Below are positions 15,172 through 23,550 of a stretch of 43,403 nucleotides of DNA, in pieces (the stretch's first letter is position 1; the number at the start of each line of letters is the position of its first letter). The stretch is from Bacteroidota bacterium. Its GTDB lineage: Bacteria; Bacteroidota; Bacteroidia; Chitinophagales; Chitinophagaceae. Location of the stretch: assembly GCA_026391455.1 (NCBI GenBank), contig JAPLEH010000068.1:1-43403 (forward strand). Direction: 5' to 3'. The translations under genes and the position numbers were made by a program. Below the pieces are notes generated by a model. The model was not told where the DNA came from, did not search any database, and saw only the letters and a program-made list of their open reading frames with translations.

Positions 15172-16287
15172 TTAGTAGGCATATTTTGATTTGAGAAGGG
15201 AATGATAGGTTACAAAATATGTTGCCAGCGACGCGTCTTGTATGTCTGCTCCATAAACTTCAAAGTATCTCATACCTAAACGAAGCCCATTCTTAATACT
15301 GCTGTCTAATACAACTTGTTTTGTATTTGGTAAAATACCACATTTATTCATTCTGTCGGGGCCATCCTGTACACTCCAAAGCATTTGAGCTCCCGTTCTT
15401 GTATTGTTTTGAGCCATCGTATACCATTGGCTTGTAGATTGTACATTGGGCTGTGGATTACAAGCCGATATATCTTCTCTCCAGCACCCAAAACGATCGG
15501 GATAATTAGTTACACCATAATTTACAAATTGTGTGCAGAGATAATTATTTGCTCTACCAGATGCTTTACTTTCAAATGACACATAATCAACAGAACACCA
15601 CAAGGGGGTTTTAGGAAACTTTGTCATATACAAATCAAGAATAGGCTTCATCTTGCTGTAAACAGTATCTGCATTGTAGGGAAATACAGTCCAGAATGCC
15701 TTTGTACCAGATGCAGTAATTACAGAATCTGGAAGCCCCCTGCTAATTTGCCCTCCAATCAGATTAAAGTATGCAACAGTTGTATCAGCAGCATATTTTT
15801 CGGCAAATTTGCTGATGAGATTTTTAACCCTGTCTAAATAAATATTGTCCCAGGTTATTACATCTTTTAATGTATCAAGATAAGTGGTATGAAATGTATT
15901 TTTATCAATATAGCTATAGCTTGAAGCTCCTAACGTATTTATAACCCAGCCGGGGTAACCCAATACCTGTATTGATATTTTCTTATTATTTTGTTTTGCT
16001 TTTGCAAGTTCTCCATCAATAAAGGCCCAGTTATATACTCCCGGTGATGTTTCTAAATTTTCCCACTTAAATCTTACCACCACTCCGGCTAAATTAGAAT
16101 TTGTATATGCAGAATTGGCTACTGCAATATCGGAACTGCCGAGAAAATAAATACCGCCTTTCCCCTGAAATGTTGTGCTTACAGGTATCTGAGGGTTTAC
16201 AGCGCCATTCCCAATCTCCTGAGATTTTTTACAGGCATAGAATGAAGTAGAAATTAGCAACACAATGAGCAACTGGTATTTAGACAT
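15172..16287 (-). CDS. Lipoprotein with glycosidase-like TIM-barrel
   Basis: A 371-residue protein. The lipoprotein signal has lipobox FYAC (Cys at residue 19), so it is likely anchored in the envelope. The mature region opens with GIYFLGSSDI. The segment GVVVRFKWENLETSPGVYNW, followed by KISIQVLGYPGWV, is the strand-helix pattern of GH-A clan beta/alpha barrels (GH42- or DUF-type sugar hydrolases). I cannot assign catalytic glutamates with confidence: the usual NEP signature is replaced by YFNLIGGQISRGLP. It may be a non-catalytic or divergent hydrolase. The stop codon lies in a CTAACAACC context similar to that after the gene at 6459. Confidence 0.6.
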   Translation of the reverse strand: MSKYQLLIVLLISTSFYACKKSQEIGNGAVNPQIPVSTTFQGKGGIYFLGSSDIAVANSAYTNSNLAGVVVRFKWENLETSPGVYNWAFIDGELAKAKQNNKKISIQVLGYPGWVINTLGASSYSYIDKNTFHTTYLDTLKDVITWDNIYLDRVKNLISKFAEKYAADTTVAYFNLIGGQISRGLPDSVITASGTKAFWTVFPYNADTVYSKMKPILDLYMTKFPKTPLWCSVDYVSFESKASGRANNYLCTQFVNYGVTNYPDRFGCWREDISACNPQPNVQSTSQWYTMAQNNTRTGAQMLWSVQDGPDRMNKCGILPNTKQVVLDSSIKNGLRLGMRYFEVYGADIQDASLATYFVTYHSLLKSKYAY

Positions 16288-16606
16288 TTAAGTTAGTTTT
16301 GGAACCGTTTGACTCGTACAAAGTCGAAAAGTTAAAGCGGCTCTAAAAAAAGTGGTGCCTTAATGAAAATGCTGAAATCGGTGGGTGGGGTTTGGGAATA
16401 ATTTTCCAGGGGCTAAGACCCCAAATAACCAAAAAAACAACTGCTTCCTTCTACATTAAGAATGCCTGGTCTTCGCAAAGGGCCGAATAGCGTATTAGTT
16501 GTAGCGGCAGGTCTTTCCCGAATCACAACGTATGTTAGCCTATTGCTGATTTTACATAGCGCAGGCCTGCTTGTGCGAATACTGTATTGTACGCTCGTAC
16601 TATAAA
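16288..16606. other. Intergenic stretch, no gene seen
   Basis: 319 bases between two minus-strand genes. A few short open frames exist but none has family resemblance or a coding-like composition. No repeat of the families found elsewhere in the window is visible. Confidence 0.5.
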
Positions 16607-17425
16607 TCAATATTTTCTTTCAAAAGAATTTCCGGTGAACCGATACACCCCATTGGGGCCTCCTGCAAACCATAATTCACCTGATTTGCTTTTGTAAATC
16701 AGCCAGATAATACCACTATCGACACCATCTTTTTGGGTAAAATTTTTCAACGTCTGTCCGTTGTAGCGCCACACACCTGATTCGTTGGTTCCAAACCATA
16801 TATTTCCTGTACTGTCTTCTCCGATAGAAAAAACTTTGTCCAGCGAATTACCACCCTTGGTGTCCTCTGATCTTAATTGATGTTCTTTGGTGAATTGAAT
16901 GAAATTTTTTCCATCATACTTTATTACACCAATCCCACTATTCCCACCCCCGCAATTATTTCCAATCCACAGATTGCCCTTGCTGTCTTCCATTAAAGCC
17001 CTGATGTGAATATTTTCGCTTGTACCATTTAATCCCAGCGATTCATTATGATACGATATTAATTGCTTACCATCATGCCCAATTAATACACTATACCCAC
17101 CAAACCAAACTACTCCATTTTTACTTCTCACAAAGTCGGTAGATTTTGCCCAGGGTATCTCTTGCCCTGATTTCTTTGTAACAGTAAAAGTGTGATAATA
17201 AAGTCGTTTTCCATCAAACTGATAGACTCCGGATTTTTTTTCAAGTGCGCTAGTTCCCATTGATGGATCACTTTTAAACCAAAGGTCACTATCCGATAGT
17301 ATCACTGCTTTCACTGAATCATAATTTCTTTCTTCAAACACAGTCATTTTCCCCTCTTTATAAATACTTAACCCGATGCCACACTCAAACCAAATGATGC
17401 CATGTTGGGGTATCAATTTTAGCAT
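16607..17425 (-). pseudogene. Two-component-regulator-propeller lipoprotein, apparent frameshift near the N-terminus
   Basis: The 272-codon frame encodes repeated Reg_prop blades: GVVWFGGYSVLIGHDGKQL, NLWIGNNCGGGNSGIGVIKY, NIWFGTNESGVWRYNGQTL and ELWFAGGPNGVYRF, each with the WxG-x-GV/L pattern of a beta-propeller sensor. It lacks a signal peptide. Upstream, another frame from ATG 17540 encodes a clear lipoprotein signal (FSTLLMAVTLSC, lipobox near 17470) and runs into this gene, ending at a TGA around 17380. A single-base deletion would join them. It is therefore probably a frameshifted gene or a sequencing error. A sensor-like envelope role is inferred. Confidence 0.65.
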
Positions 17426-17556
17426 GAATGTTTTGAGTTTGACTATTTGATTGACTTTTACTATTACAAGACAAAGTAACAGCCATCAAAAGAGTTGAAA
17501 AAAGGATAAACATGTTTTGATATATAAATTTTAAATTCATTGTCAGGTTTTTTAGT

Positions 17557-17717
17557 ATGACGCACTACGGAGAGCATTACCGCAGGTGGGGTTTAAGGAT
17601 TATGTCCGCCCGCCGGTCAAGCATATTAAGTTGCCCTTTTATAAAGTTAGTGAAAAGCTGATCGCCAAAGTAGATCTGCGAATAAATGACGAAGTATTCT
17701 TGCCAAGCCCCATTTAA
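17557..17717 (+). pseudogene. Unrecognised C-terminal gene fragment
   Basis: An open frame of ~52 codons without a start, after a TAG at 17554, ending in TAA 17715-17717. It reads PQVGFKDYVRPPVKHIKLPF then YKVSEKLIAKVDLRINDEVF. The composition is protein-like and it stops three bases before the first of two flanking repeats of the MITE-like element. I do not recognise the family. Confidence 0.3.
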
Positions 17718-17733
17718 GGCAATGTTTAGTTAG

Positions 17734-17873
17734 CATTATTGTCCGGGGAAAGTTTTTGCAAAGCCCTGAAACATTTCCCCAGAGCGGGTTCTAGCCCCTC
17801 TCCTTTGGGGAGGGGTTGGGGAGGGGTCTGAATTGATTTTCAAACTAATAAATAGTTTTACCGGACAACAATG
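17734..17873. mobile_element. MITE-like element, complete copy
   Basis: About 140 bases with terminal inverted repeats CATTATTGTCCGG and CCGGACAACAATG (12 of 13 match). The interior contains the GC-rich CCCCTCTCCTTTGGGGAGGG palindrome, and there is no open frame. It is flanked by a perfect 17-base direct repeat, CAATGTTTAGTTAGCAT (17720-17736 and 17869-17885). A second copy starts at 43267 and a decayed inverted copy lies at 19413-19567. Confidence 0.7.
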
Positions 17874-17890
17874 TTTAGTTAGCATAAGTG

Positions 17891-18424
17891 TTATTCCTCA
17901 GACAGCTTTCCGTAATAAAGTAAATCAACAAGTTCTCCCGTTGTTGTTTTATAATCGCTGCGAAGTATGCCTTCTACTATAAAGCCACAACTCTCCGCCA
18001 GTTTTTTTGCCGAATGGTTACTTTCATGCGTTCTGAGAAATAATTTCTTAAATCCATAATTCTCAAAGCAATGGTCCATGAATAATTTCAAGGCTTTTGT
18101 AGCAACTCCTTCATTCACATAATCTTTATCAATAAAACAACCCAATTCACCTTTTGGAATATTCCAGTCAATATTTTTGATATCCAAAAATCCGGCTAAC
18201 GAATTATTGTCTGTATTGATCACTAAAAAAGGCAGATAAATTCGCTGCTGAATTTTATTGGTTATTTCTACCAGGTATTCTTTAGTGTCTTCCAGGTTTC
18301 TTGTTTTTGAAACAGTCCCTGAAAAAAAGGCCTCCAGCCTGCTTCTATTGCGGTCTATCAGATTGTAAAATTCTTGCCCGTCATCAGCAGTTAAGAGTCG
18401 GATATGGAAATTATCAAAATTCAT
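17891..18424 (-). CDS. GNAT family N-acetyltransferase (RimJ/RimL-like)
   Basis: About 177 residues from ATG 18424 (MNFDNFHIRLLTADDGQEFY); a longer frame to 18466 adds no domain residues. Typical features are IRLLTADDGQEFYNLI at the N-terminus, the core GELGCFIDKDYVNEGVATKA (strand 4 with the acetyl-CoA pyrophosphate-binding V-N-E-G-V-A), and LRTHESNHSAKKLAESCGFI (motif B, strand 5/helix). It belongs with ribosomal-protein-serine-like acetyltransferases; the substrate is unknown. The 21-base repeat at 18465-18485 lies 40 bases upstream. Confidence 0.85.
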   Translation of the reverse strand: MNFDNFHIRLLTADDGQEFYNLIDRNRSRLEAFFSGTVSKTRNLEDTKEYLVEITNKIQQRIYLPFLVINTDNNSLAGFLDIKNIDWNIPKGELGCFIDKDYVNEGVATKALKLFMDHCFENYGFKKLFLRTHESNHSAKKLAESCGFIVEGILRSDYKTTTGELVDLLYYGKLSEE

Positions 18425-18582
18425 TAGCAAATTGTGTATACAAGGTTTCAAACATTTCAACCCCACTCAAAAATATGCGAAAGTTCGCGATATCTGCCAG
18501 CTTTCCTGTGTTTGAAACTCAGGATAGCTGTGCATTTCGATTTGTACATGGCTATTATCCATTCGGAAACTATGGCACCCCA

Positions 18583-18981
18583 CTATGCACCGGCAGACAA
18601 ACGGTGGAGCACATCCATCGCTTTGTCCGCATCTTTCTTGTCTACAAAAAGATGATCGTGGTAGTAGCCCGCCACTACATTGCAACTGATATTTTCATTT
18701 GCTAATGCAGTTGCAAATGCAGCCGTAAGCCCTACGGCTTCCAGCGAAGAATGAACGGTCAACGTGATCCAGGCGGCCACATAGGTGTAGGGTAATTGCA
18801 ACCCTTCCGCCAATTCCTTCGCCAATACCACTGTATAGCCCTCTGCCTCGCGAAACAGAAAAATGATGTCAGACAGGTTGATCTGATCAATGTTTGCCAC
18901 CGTACAAAAAACATAGTCGCCCTCCTGCAGTGCGGGCTTCATCGTTTGCAGCAATACCGCTATATTTTTTTCTCCTGTCAT
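18583..18981 (-). CDS. ACT domain-containing protein (ACT_3 / DUF2241)
   Basis: A 132-residue cytosolic protein of the duplicated-ACT family. It opens with LQTMKPALQEGDYVFCTV, includes AAWITLTVHSSLEAVGLTAA in the middle and ends AGYYHDHLFVDKKDADKAMD, all characteristic. These proteins are presumed to bind amino acids and regulate metabolism; no ligand is known. Its start overlaps the stop of the small membrane-protein gene at 18978-19223 by four bases, so the two are co-transcribed. Confidence 0.85.
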   Translation of the reverse strand: MTGEKNIAVLLQTMKPALQEGDYVFCTVANIDQINLSDIIFLFREAEGYTVVLAKELAEGLQLPYTYVAAWITLTVHSSLEAVGLTAAFATALANENISCNVVAGYYHDHLFVDKKDADKAMDVLHRLSAGA

Positions 18982-19223
18982 ATCGTTTTCCTTTTGTAAT
19001 AATGTACGAGCCCTATCAGCGACACCATCGTCCAGCAGCCTTCCAGTATAATGAATGGCAGGTAATGCAATAGCACCGATGCAAAACAGGCAATGCCTGC
19101 TCCGGCTGTATTTAACAATAAGTATAGCTGGCTGTCTTTATGAATAATATTTCGCAGATGGAGAAAATAGGCGACTAAGAGGATCGCCACTCCTATAAAT
19201 CCTGTCCAATCAGTTATTGTCAT
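18978..19223 (-). CDS. Small three-helix membrane protein, CBU_0592-like
   Basis: An 81-residue protein with three hydrophobic segments (residues ~8-24, 34-50 and 53-74). It begins TDWTGFIGVAILLVAYFLHL and has LLLNTAGAGIACFASVLLHY in the middle, matching the small inner-membrane family around CBU_0592. The function is unknown. First gene of a two-gene operon with the ACT-domain protein (four-base overlap). Confidence 0.75.
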   Translation of the reverse strand: MTITDWTGFIGVAILLVAYFLHLRNIIHKDSQLYLLLNTAGAGIACFASVLLHYLPFIILEGCWTMVSLIGLVHYYKRKTI

Positions 19224-19412
19224 GCCGGGAGTTTTATGTTACTGTACCCTATAAAATTACAAGAAAGGAATCAGGTTTTACCGGTTCCGGGTATCTGTTT
19301 CATGTACTGATGCACCCAACGCCAAAGGGCCGGCCCCGCGAAATGCGCATAGATTTTTTTAGCGCTTTATATACAAGGTCTTATTATCGCGTAAACCCAG
19401 CTATCCTGAGTT

Positions 19413-19567
19413 ATTGTTGTCCGGTAAAACTATTTATTAGTTTGAATACCAATCCATACCTCTTCTCAAGCGCTACGCGCGTTTCTTTCTTCCGCACGTT
19501 GTGCGTACTCAGAAACCTCAAAGGAGAGGGCTAGAACCCTCTCCGGGGAAATGTTTCATGGCTTTTC
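19413..19567 (-). repeat. Decayed inverted copy of the MITE-like element
   Basis: The reverse complement shares GAAACATTTCCCC, GGGTTCTAGCCC and the right end ACTAATAAATAGTTTTACCG with the element at 17734. The middle is replaced by an unrelated palindromic stretch (GCGCGTAGCGC). It overlaps the last codons of the gene ending at 19556. The rest of 19224-19412 holds no gene. Confidence 0.7.
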
Positions 19568-19996
19568 ATGCACTTCACGCACTTTAATTCCCCCGGGCGG
19601 CGCGGGCGTCCACCGGGGTCCTTTTATTATAGCACGTACTACTGTCTCTCCCATTCCATAACCCGGGTCGCTGATACAACGAACCTCGGCAACGCTGCCA
19701 TCCTTTAACACGATAAATGCGACGCTAACGAAATACCTTCCCTTTCTGGCACCATTACGAAAAGGAAGGTCCCTCTCCAATCGTTTCTCCAATGAGTGTG
19801 TCCAGGCGGTATCGCCTCCCGGAAACGAACGCGTGATTTCTACCTTCGCATATATGCTCTTCGGCTTATTTGCTTTTATTATTTCCACCTTTATTTCTCC
19901 ATAGCTATTGGCCACTGCTTGCCCATAGCCTTGGCCGGCACTGATACAAAAAATGAGTGCCAGTGCCCATCCGATTTGTTTGCTATTGTTAAGCAT
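19556..19996 (-). CDS. TonB C-terminal-like protein, altered C-terminus
   Basis: About 146 residues from ATG 19996, with a signal peptide (WALALIFCISAGQGYGQ). Residues ~55-140 match the TonB_C energy-transducer fold seen in many short Bacteroidota proteins: FPGGDTAWTHSLEKRL, GRYFVSVAFIVLKDGSVAEV and GYGMGETVVRAIIKGPRWTP. Family members normally continue with a basic-aromatic KAYRRQPITF-like tail; here the protein ends in VREVHEKP. The stop codon lies inside the MITE-like repeat, so insertion probably trimmed the last ten or so residues. It lacks the N-terminal membrane anchor and Pro-rich linker of true TonB, so energy coupling is uncertain. Confidence 0.75.
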   Translation of the reverse strand: MLNNSKQIGWALALIFCISAGQGYGQAVANSYGEIKVEIIKANKPKSIYAKVEITRSFPGGDTAWTHSLEKRLERDLPFRNGARKGRYFVSVAFIVLKDGSVAEVRCISDPGYGMGETVVRAIIKGPRWTPAPPGGIKVREVHEKP

Positions 19997-20083
19997 TTGG
20001 TTTTGATAAAATGCATTTTGCAAAATGCTGAGAACGTTAGCTGATAAGTACCGGGTATTGCTGCAAACCAAAAAAATTACAGA

Positions 20084-20512
20084 TCAGATTTCGCCGAATA
20101 AAAATTCTATCAATACCGGCAGCCTGCCCTGTTTCCGCTTCCCTATTTTGAGCCGGTAATGGGCATAACCGCTATTTTTTAAAATGGCTTCCACAACCAT
20201 TGTTTTGGGTACTATATGCACCCGCAGATCGAATATTGTTCTTTTCTTAATCATTTTAATCTCGGTAACCGTATAATAAAAACTGTCGGAAGATGCCTGC
20301 TTACTCCGCTGCAAACTGGCTGCCGTTAAATACTGTTTGAAAAAACCAGTATCCAGCGGCGCAGGCAGTTGGTGTACATTACTGATGGAAAAAGTATTGC
20401 CCAGGGTATCCTGGAAGGTGAAGTCTGCTTTAGCAGCCAGCTGTGCCATAGCGCTAGAAGTCACAAGCAGTAAGCAGGATAAAAGAGCGATGCGGTACAA
20501 TGAATGTTTCAT
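20084..20512 (-). CDS. Exported hypothetical protein
   Basis: About 142 residues from ATG 20512 (MKHSLYRIALLSCLLLVTSS), with a clean signal peptide cleaved after SAMAQ. The longer frame to 20566 would bury the signal, so the shorter start is chosen. The mature part is beta-rich (FTFQDTLGNTFSISNVHQLP) and ends basic, then LIEFLFGEI. No family is recognised. It lies 87 bases upstream of the TonB-like gene on the same strand. Confidence 0.6.
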   Translation of the reverse strand: MKHSLYRIALLSCLLLVTSSAMAQLAAKADFTFQDTLGNTFSISNVHQLPAPLDTGFFKQYLTAASLQRSKQASSDSFYYTVTEIKMIKKRTIFDLRVHIVPKTMVVEAILKNSGYAHYRLKIGKRKQGRLPVLIEFLFGEI

Positions 20513-20584
20513 TAGCATGGGTATCTGCGGCGAGGCTCGTGGTTTTATGAGGCCGGGGAAATTCATTGTCCGGCACAGTTGATT

Positions 20585-20878
20585 TTAAAGATAACCAGGA
20601 ATTTCCATGCTTTGATGCAAAACCCTCACAATTTCCAATTCACCGGAAGAAAACTTATAAAAATTAAAATGCGATTTAACATTGGTTGAGTAGTACTCTT
20701 CACGCAAATAGTTAAGGCTTTTGCCTGACTTTGGCTTTTTAGTTAAGTGCTCAATTTCCTGCATTATTAATTCATAATACCTGTCAGCTTGCTCCAGGGA
20801 CCAGTTCTGATAAGTATAAAGCCAAATCCCTTCTATATCTGCCAGCGCCTCTTCCCGAAACCCAATTTTTAACTTCAT
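20585..20878 (-). CDS. parE: Type II toxin, RelE/ParE family
   Basis: A 97-residue protein. It opens with IGFREEALADIEGIWLYTYQ, has NWSLEQADRYYELIMQEIEH in the middle and ends with KFSSGELEIVRVLHQSMEI, the full ParE-like fold. ParE proteins poison DNA gyrase, while RelE relatives cleave mRNA; the sequence favours ParE by partner type. It overlaps the antitoxin gene by four bases. Confidence 0.9.
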   Translation of the reverse strand: MKLKIGFREEALADIEGIWLYTYQNWSLEQADRYYELIMQEIEHLTKKPKSGKSLNYLREEYYSTNVKSHFNFYKFSSGELEIVRVLHQSMEIPGYL

Positions 20879-21117
20879 AGATACTTTTTGTGAAGTTTTG
20901 CTAAGTGAGCGTTGGCATCCAGCTTTTCAATCTTTCGGGATTTTTCCCCTTTTATCAATGCTTTAATTAATGCTTTCCTTTTCTGTTCTTCCGTTTCCAA
21001 TAACCGCAACGCGGTACGTACCACTTCGATTGCAGAACCATAGCGACCGGATGTAACTTCCATATGAATGAATTTCTCAAAATGTTCGCCTAAAAGAATA
21101 GATGTATTCTTTGCCAT
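20875..21117 (-). CDS. parD: Type II antitoxin, ParD family
   Basis: An 80-residue protein. The N-terminal ribbon-helix-helix (NTSILLGEHFEKFIHMEVTS, then GRYGSAIEVVRTALRLLETE) binds the operator as a dimer. The charged C-terminus (EKSRKIEKLDANAHLAKLHK) wraps the toxin. First gene of the pair; toxin and antitoxin are translationally coupled, and autorepression is typical of the family. A -7 box lies at 21134-21141. Confidence 0.9.
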   Translation of the reverse strand: MAKNTSILLGEHFEKFIHMEVTSGRYGSAIEVVRTALRLLETEEQKRKALIKALIKGEKSRKIEKLDANAHLAKLHKKYL

Positions 21118-21133
21118 AGTTAAGAATTTTAGT

Positions 21134-21141
21134 CAAACATA
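21134..21141 (-). promoter_or_regulatory. -7 box TATGTTTG for parDE
   Basis: It matches TAnnTTTG, 16 bases upstream of the parD start codon. A clear -33 TTTG is absent. Confidence 0.4.
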
Positions 21142-21157
21142 CCAATATGCGATATCA

Positions 21158-21245
21158 GATGTATGTTGTACGTTGTTTGATGTACGGTGTATGATGTACG
21201 TTGTTTGATGTACGTTGTACGATGTACGTTGTACGATGTTTGATG
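21158..21245. repeat. GATGTACGTTGTTT-type simple repeats
   Basis: About nine degenerate 10-11-base units of the word TGATGTACGT. The same words occur at 1636-1705 and 1909-1928. Non-coding. Confidence 0.75.
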
Positions 21246-21290
21246 CACCAGCGGGATGCTTTGTGCTATACGCGGGGTGAAAAATGGAAC

Positions 21291-21911
21291 CTACCAGATT
21301 TTCCACCACGGCTTCTTCGTTTCAGGTGGTGTGATATTGCCGGTGTTTGCTAAGGGCTGCTCATCCCCGATTGGATGCGGGGAAGAAGGGTCGAAAAAAA
21401 ACAAGCCGTTATCATTCATCCCTATTGGAAAGCTGGTCCGTTCCAGCCAATCGCTGTTCTGCAATTCGGGTATCGGTTCCATTTTTCTATTTGCATCAAA
21501 ATTATCGCGGGCTTTCTGAATGATCTCTTCTTCGACATTGGAAGTACCTTGCTGAAACAGATCAATCCCATGAGCAGGAATGTTCAACAGAAATACCTGG
21601 GTTGTATGATCCACGCGATATATATCCAATACTTTAAAATAGGAATTAGCTGTCAGTACAACATGCCCGACTTTGGCCGCGTCCGGGTTAAAAGCGGAGA
21701 GATCGGTGCCAAAAGCAGAAGCAATCAGATAACGAAGATTGGAGGTTGTACCGCCTCCCATATACGTCATATCCGTAAACCCGCGCTCCATGATTAATTG
21801 GCCGGTCTGGTATTTGCTGATCAGTTCATCACTCAGGTTGGTATCACGGTAAAAAAGTGTCAGTCCGGAAAAGGTCTCACTAAATATTTTTTCGATCTGG
21901 TTGTTGTCCAT
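21291..21911 (-). CDS. Hypothetical cytosolic protein
   Basis: About 206 residues from ATG 21911 (MDNNQIEKIFSETFSGLTLF); ATG 21935 is an alternative. It includes GFTDMTYMGGGTTSNLRYLI, VGHVVLTANSYFKVLDIYRV and the closing KKPWWKIW. There is no signal peptide or membrane segment. The mixed alpha/beta pattern and tryptophan-rich end are distinctive, but I cannot name a family. It probably forms an operon-like pair with no neighbour: the next gene upstream on this strand is 97 bases away. Confidence 0.6.
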   Translation of the reverse strand: MDNNQIEKIFSETFSGLTLFYRDTNLSDELISKYQTGQLIMERGFTDMTYMGGGTTSNLRYLIASAFGTDLSAFNPDAAKVGHVVLTANSYFKVLDIYRVDHTTQVFLLNIPAHGIDLFQQGTSNVEEEIIQKARDNFDANRKMEPIPELQNSDWLERTSFPIGMNDNGLFFFDPSSPHPIGDEQPLANTGNITPPETKKPWWKIW

Positions 21912-22007
21912 GTATTCAGCGTGTTGGTTAATCATGCTGGTAATTTTGAATTGCCTGCATAAATTGAAGTTTTTTCAGTTAGTACTGTGCTTCAAGCGAG
22001 CTATTGC

Positions 22008-22208
22008 TTATGGATTGATAAACCCAGCCAGAATCCCAATGATCAGGATCGCATCAATGGCGATTGCAACATATATTATCGCTGCAATCGTTTTAAATTT
22101 AAGCCCATATATTTTCATACCGGGCGTTTGGCTGTCTTTGTTTTTTAGTATCAACAAACAGGTAATCATCAGACCAATGCCAATCAAATAATTCACAATC
22201 GCCGCCAT
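22008..22208 (-). CDS. Small membrane protein
   Basis: About 66 residues from ATG 22208 (MAAIVNYLIGIGLMITCLLI), with two hydrophobic helices separated by a polar loop (KNKDSQTPGMKIYGLKFK), the second being AAIIYVAIAIDAILIIGILA. No known family. It lies immediately downstream of the repeat block after the TlpA-like gene. Confidence 0.6.
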   Translation of the reverse strand: MAAIVNYLIGIGLMITCLLILKNKDSQTPGMKIYGLKFKTIAAIIYVAIAIDAILIIGILAGFINP

Positions 22209-22274
22209 AGTGATGTATAAGAATTCTCTATACTTGAATTTTGTAGCTAACAGCTCGCAGTACACCCAATAGAG

Positions 22275-22353
22275 GCTTTGCCTTCTTTTGGGGCTTGCAG
22301 CTTGTATCTTGCCCCAAAGGGGCAGGCAGCTTGCAGCTTGTAGCTTGCAGCTC
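22275..22353. repeat. GCCCCAAAGGGGCAGGCAGC / AGCTTGCAGCTTG repeat block
   Basis: It contains the palindromic GCCCCAAAGGGGC word flanked by TTGCAGCTTGTAGCTTGCAGC, as at 1881-1900, 2002-2064 and 43228-43265 (the last with one change). It abuts the stop codon of the TlpA-like gene. Confidence 0.85.
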
Positions 22354-23454
22354 CTAATTGCATCCCAACAACTCGCACAGCTTATCCTGCAGCGCCTGAC
22401 CGCGCAGGTTGCGGGCCACGATCTTTCCGGAAGGATCCACGAGCAGATTGGTGGGGATACTATTCACCCGGTATAGCTTGGCGGCTGCATTGTTCCAGAA
22501 CTGGAGGTCACTCACATGCGTCCAGGTAAGATTATCTTCTTTGATGGCATTGAGCCATTTATCTTTTTGTCCGGGCCGGTCGAGCGATACACCCAACACG
22601 GTGAAATTCTTATTACTGAATTTATTATAATTCTCCACCACATTGGGGTTCTCACTGCGGCAGGGACCACACCAACTGGCCCAAAAATCCACCAGCACAT
22701 ATTTTCCCCGGAAAGAGGATAAAGAAACAGGTTTTCCATCCGTGTCATCCTGTGTAAAATCGAGTGCCATAGTACCTACGGCCCCTACTTTCTTTTCTGC
22801 AATAAAGCCTTCTAACTTCTTTCCGTATTCCGAATTTTTGATGGCCGCATCCAGCAACCCATATCTTTTTTCCAGCAACACCACATCTTCTTTGAACTGA
22901 TAGGTTACTTCCAGTACAAAGGGGCTTACGGCAGATTTTGGTTTATTCTTAATGAAATCATCAATCACCTGCTGCAAACTGGCTTCCACTTCACCATGCG
23001 TCTTCACTAAATTGTCCCGCTCCGCACCGGGTGCTGTTTGATTTATTGAATTGCCCAGTGCAGACAAGTGTTGTGCCTTTGGCAAAAATGCATCGATGAA
23101 CTCTTTGAAATCCTTATGCGATTTGGAACCGGTTATTTCATATTTATCAGGTGTGGCCTTATTGCCCTTTACCGAAATGATCGCATTCTCCACATAGATC
23201 TCAATCGGCTTCTGCACCCCATCAATTACGATAAAGCAAAGCTCCGGCTCATTTAACGATTCCTTAAGGATAAACTTTCCTTTTTGTATCTGCGCAGATA
23301 CCCATTCCGTCTGCTGACTATTTCGGATGAGCGTTACTTTGGTACCATCTGCATACCCATCCAGCTTACCTTCTATGGTGAAGCCTTTTGCGGTCGTTTG
23401 TGACAATACTACAAGGGGAGCAAGGAGTAAGAAGACAAAAAGCGCTTTTTTCAT
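22354..23454 (-). CDS. DUF4369-TlpA thioredoxin-like lipid-side disulfide reductase
   Basis: About 366 residues from ATG 23454 (MKKALFVFLLLAPLVVLSQ), a signal peptide ending near LSQ; the upstream frame extension lacks support. Residues ~22-115 match DUF4369 (FTIEGKLDGYADGTKVTLIR). Residues ~225-366 form a TlpA/AhpC-TSA thioredoxin domain with active site WASWCGPCRSENP (around residue 261). It ends with NSIPTNLLVDPSGKIVARNL, containing the cis-proline (SIPT). It acts in the periplasm as a thiol-disulfide oxidoreductase, typically of the reductive cytochrome-maturation or stress type. Last gene before the trp operon on the same strand; probably a separate unit. Confidence 0.9.
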   Translation of the reverse strand: MKKALFVFLLLAPLVVLSQTTAKGFTIEGKLDGYADGTKVTLIRNSQQTEWVSAQIQKGKFILKESLNEPELCFIVIDGVQKPIEIYVENAIISVKGNKATPDKYEITGSKSHKDFKEFIDAFLPKAQHLSALGNSINQTAPGAERDNLVKTHGEVEASLQQVIDDFIKNKPKSAVSPFVLEVTYQFKEDVVLLEKRYGLLDAAIKNSEYGKKLEGFIAEKKVGAVGTMALDFTQDDTDGKPVSLSSFRGKYVLVDFWASWCGPCRSENPNVVENYNKFSNKNFTVLGVSLDRPGQKDKWLNAIKEDNLTWTHVSDLQFWNNAAAKLYRVNSIPTNLLVDPSGKIVARNLRGQALQDKLCELLGCN

Positions 23455-23550
23455 ATCTAACCAGGTTGATTTTCGTTGGCTTTGGAGCCGGTGATACGGA
23501 ATGCCCGAACCAGTATACAAATTTAGCCAATCCGGGCAGATGGCAAAACA

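Noticed and set aside
17734..17873. Relation between the MITE ends (TTGTCCGG) and the trp terminator (CATTGTCCGGG)
   Set aside because: Only ~11 bases are shared and the trp hairpin is explained fully by attenuation; likely coincidence.
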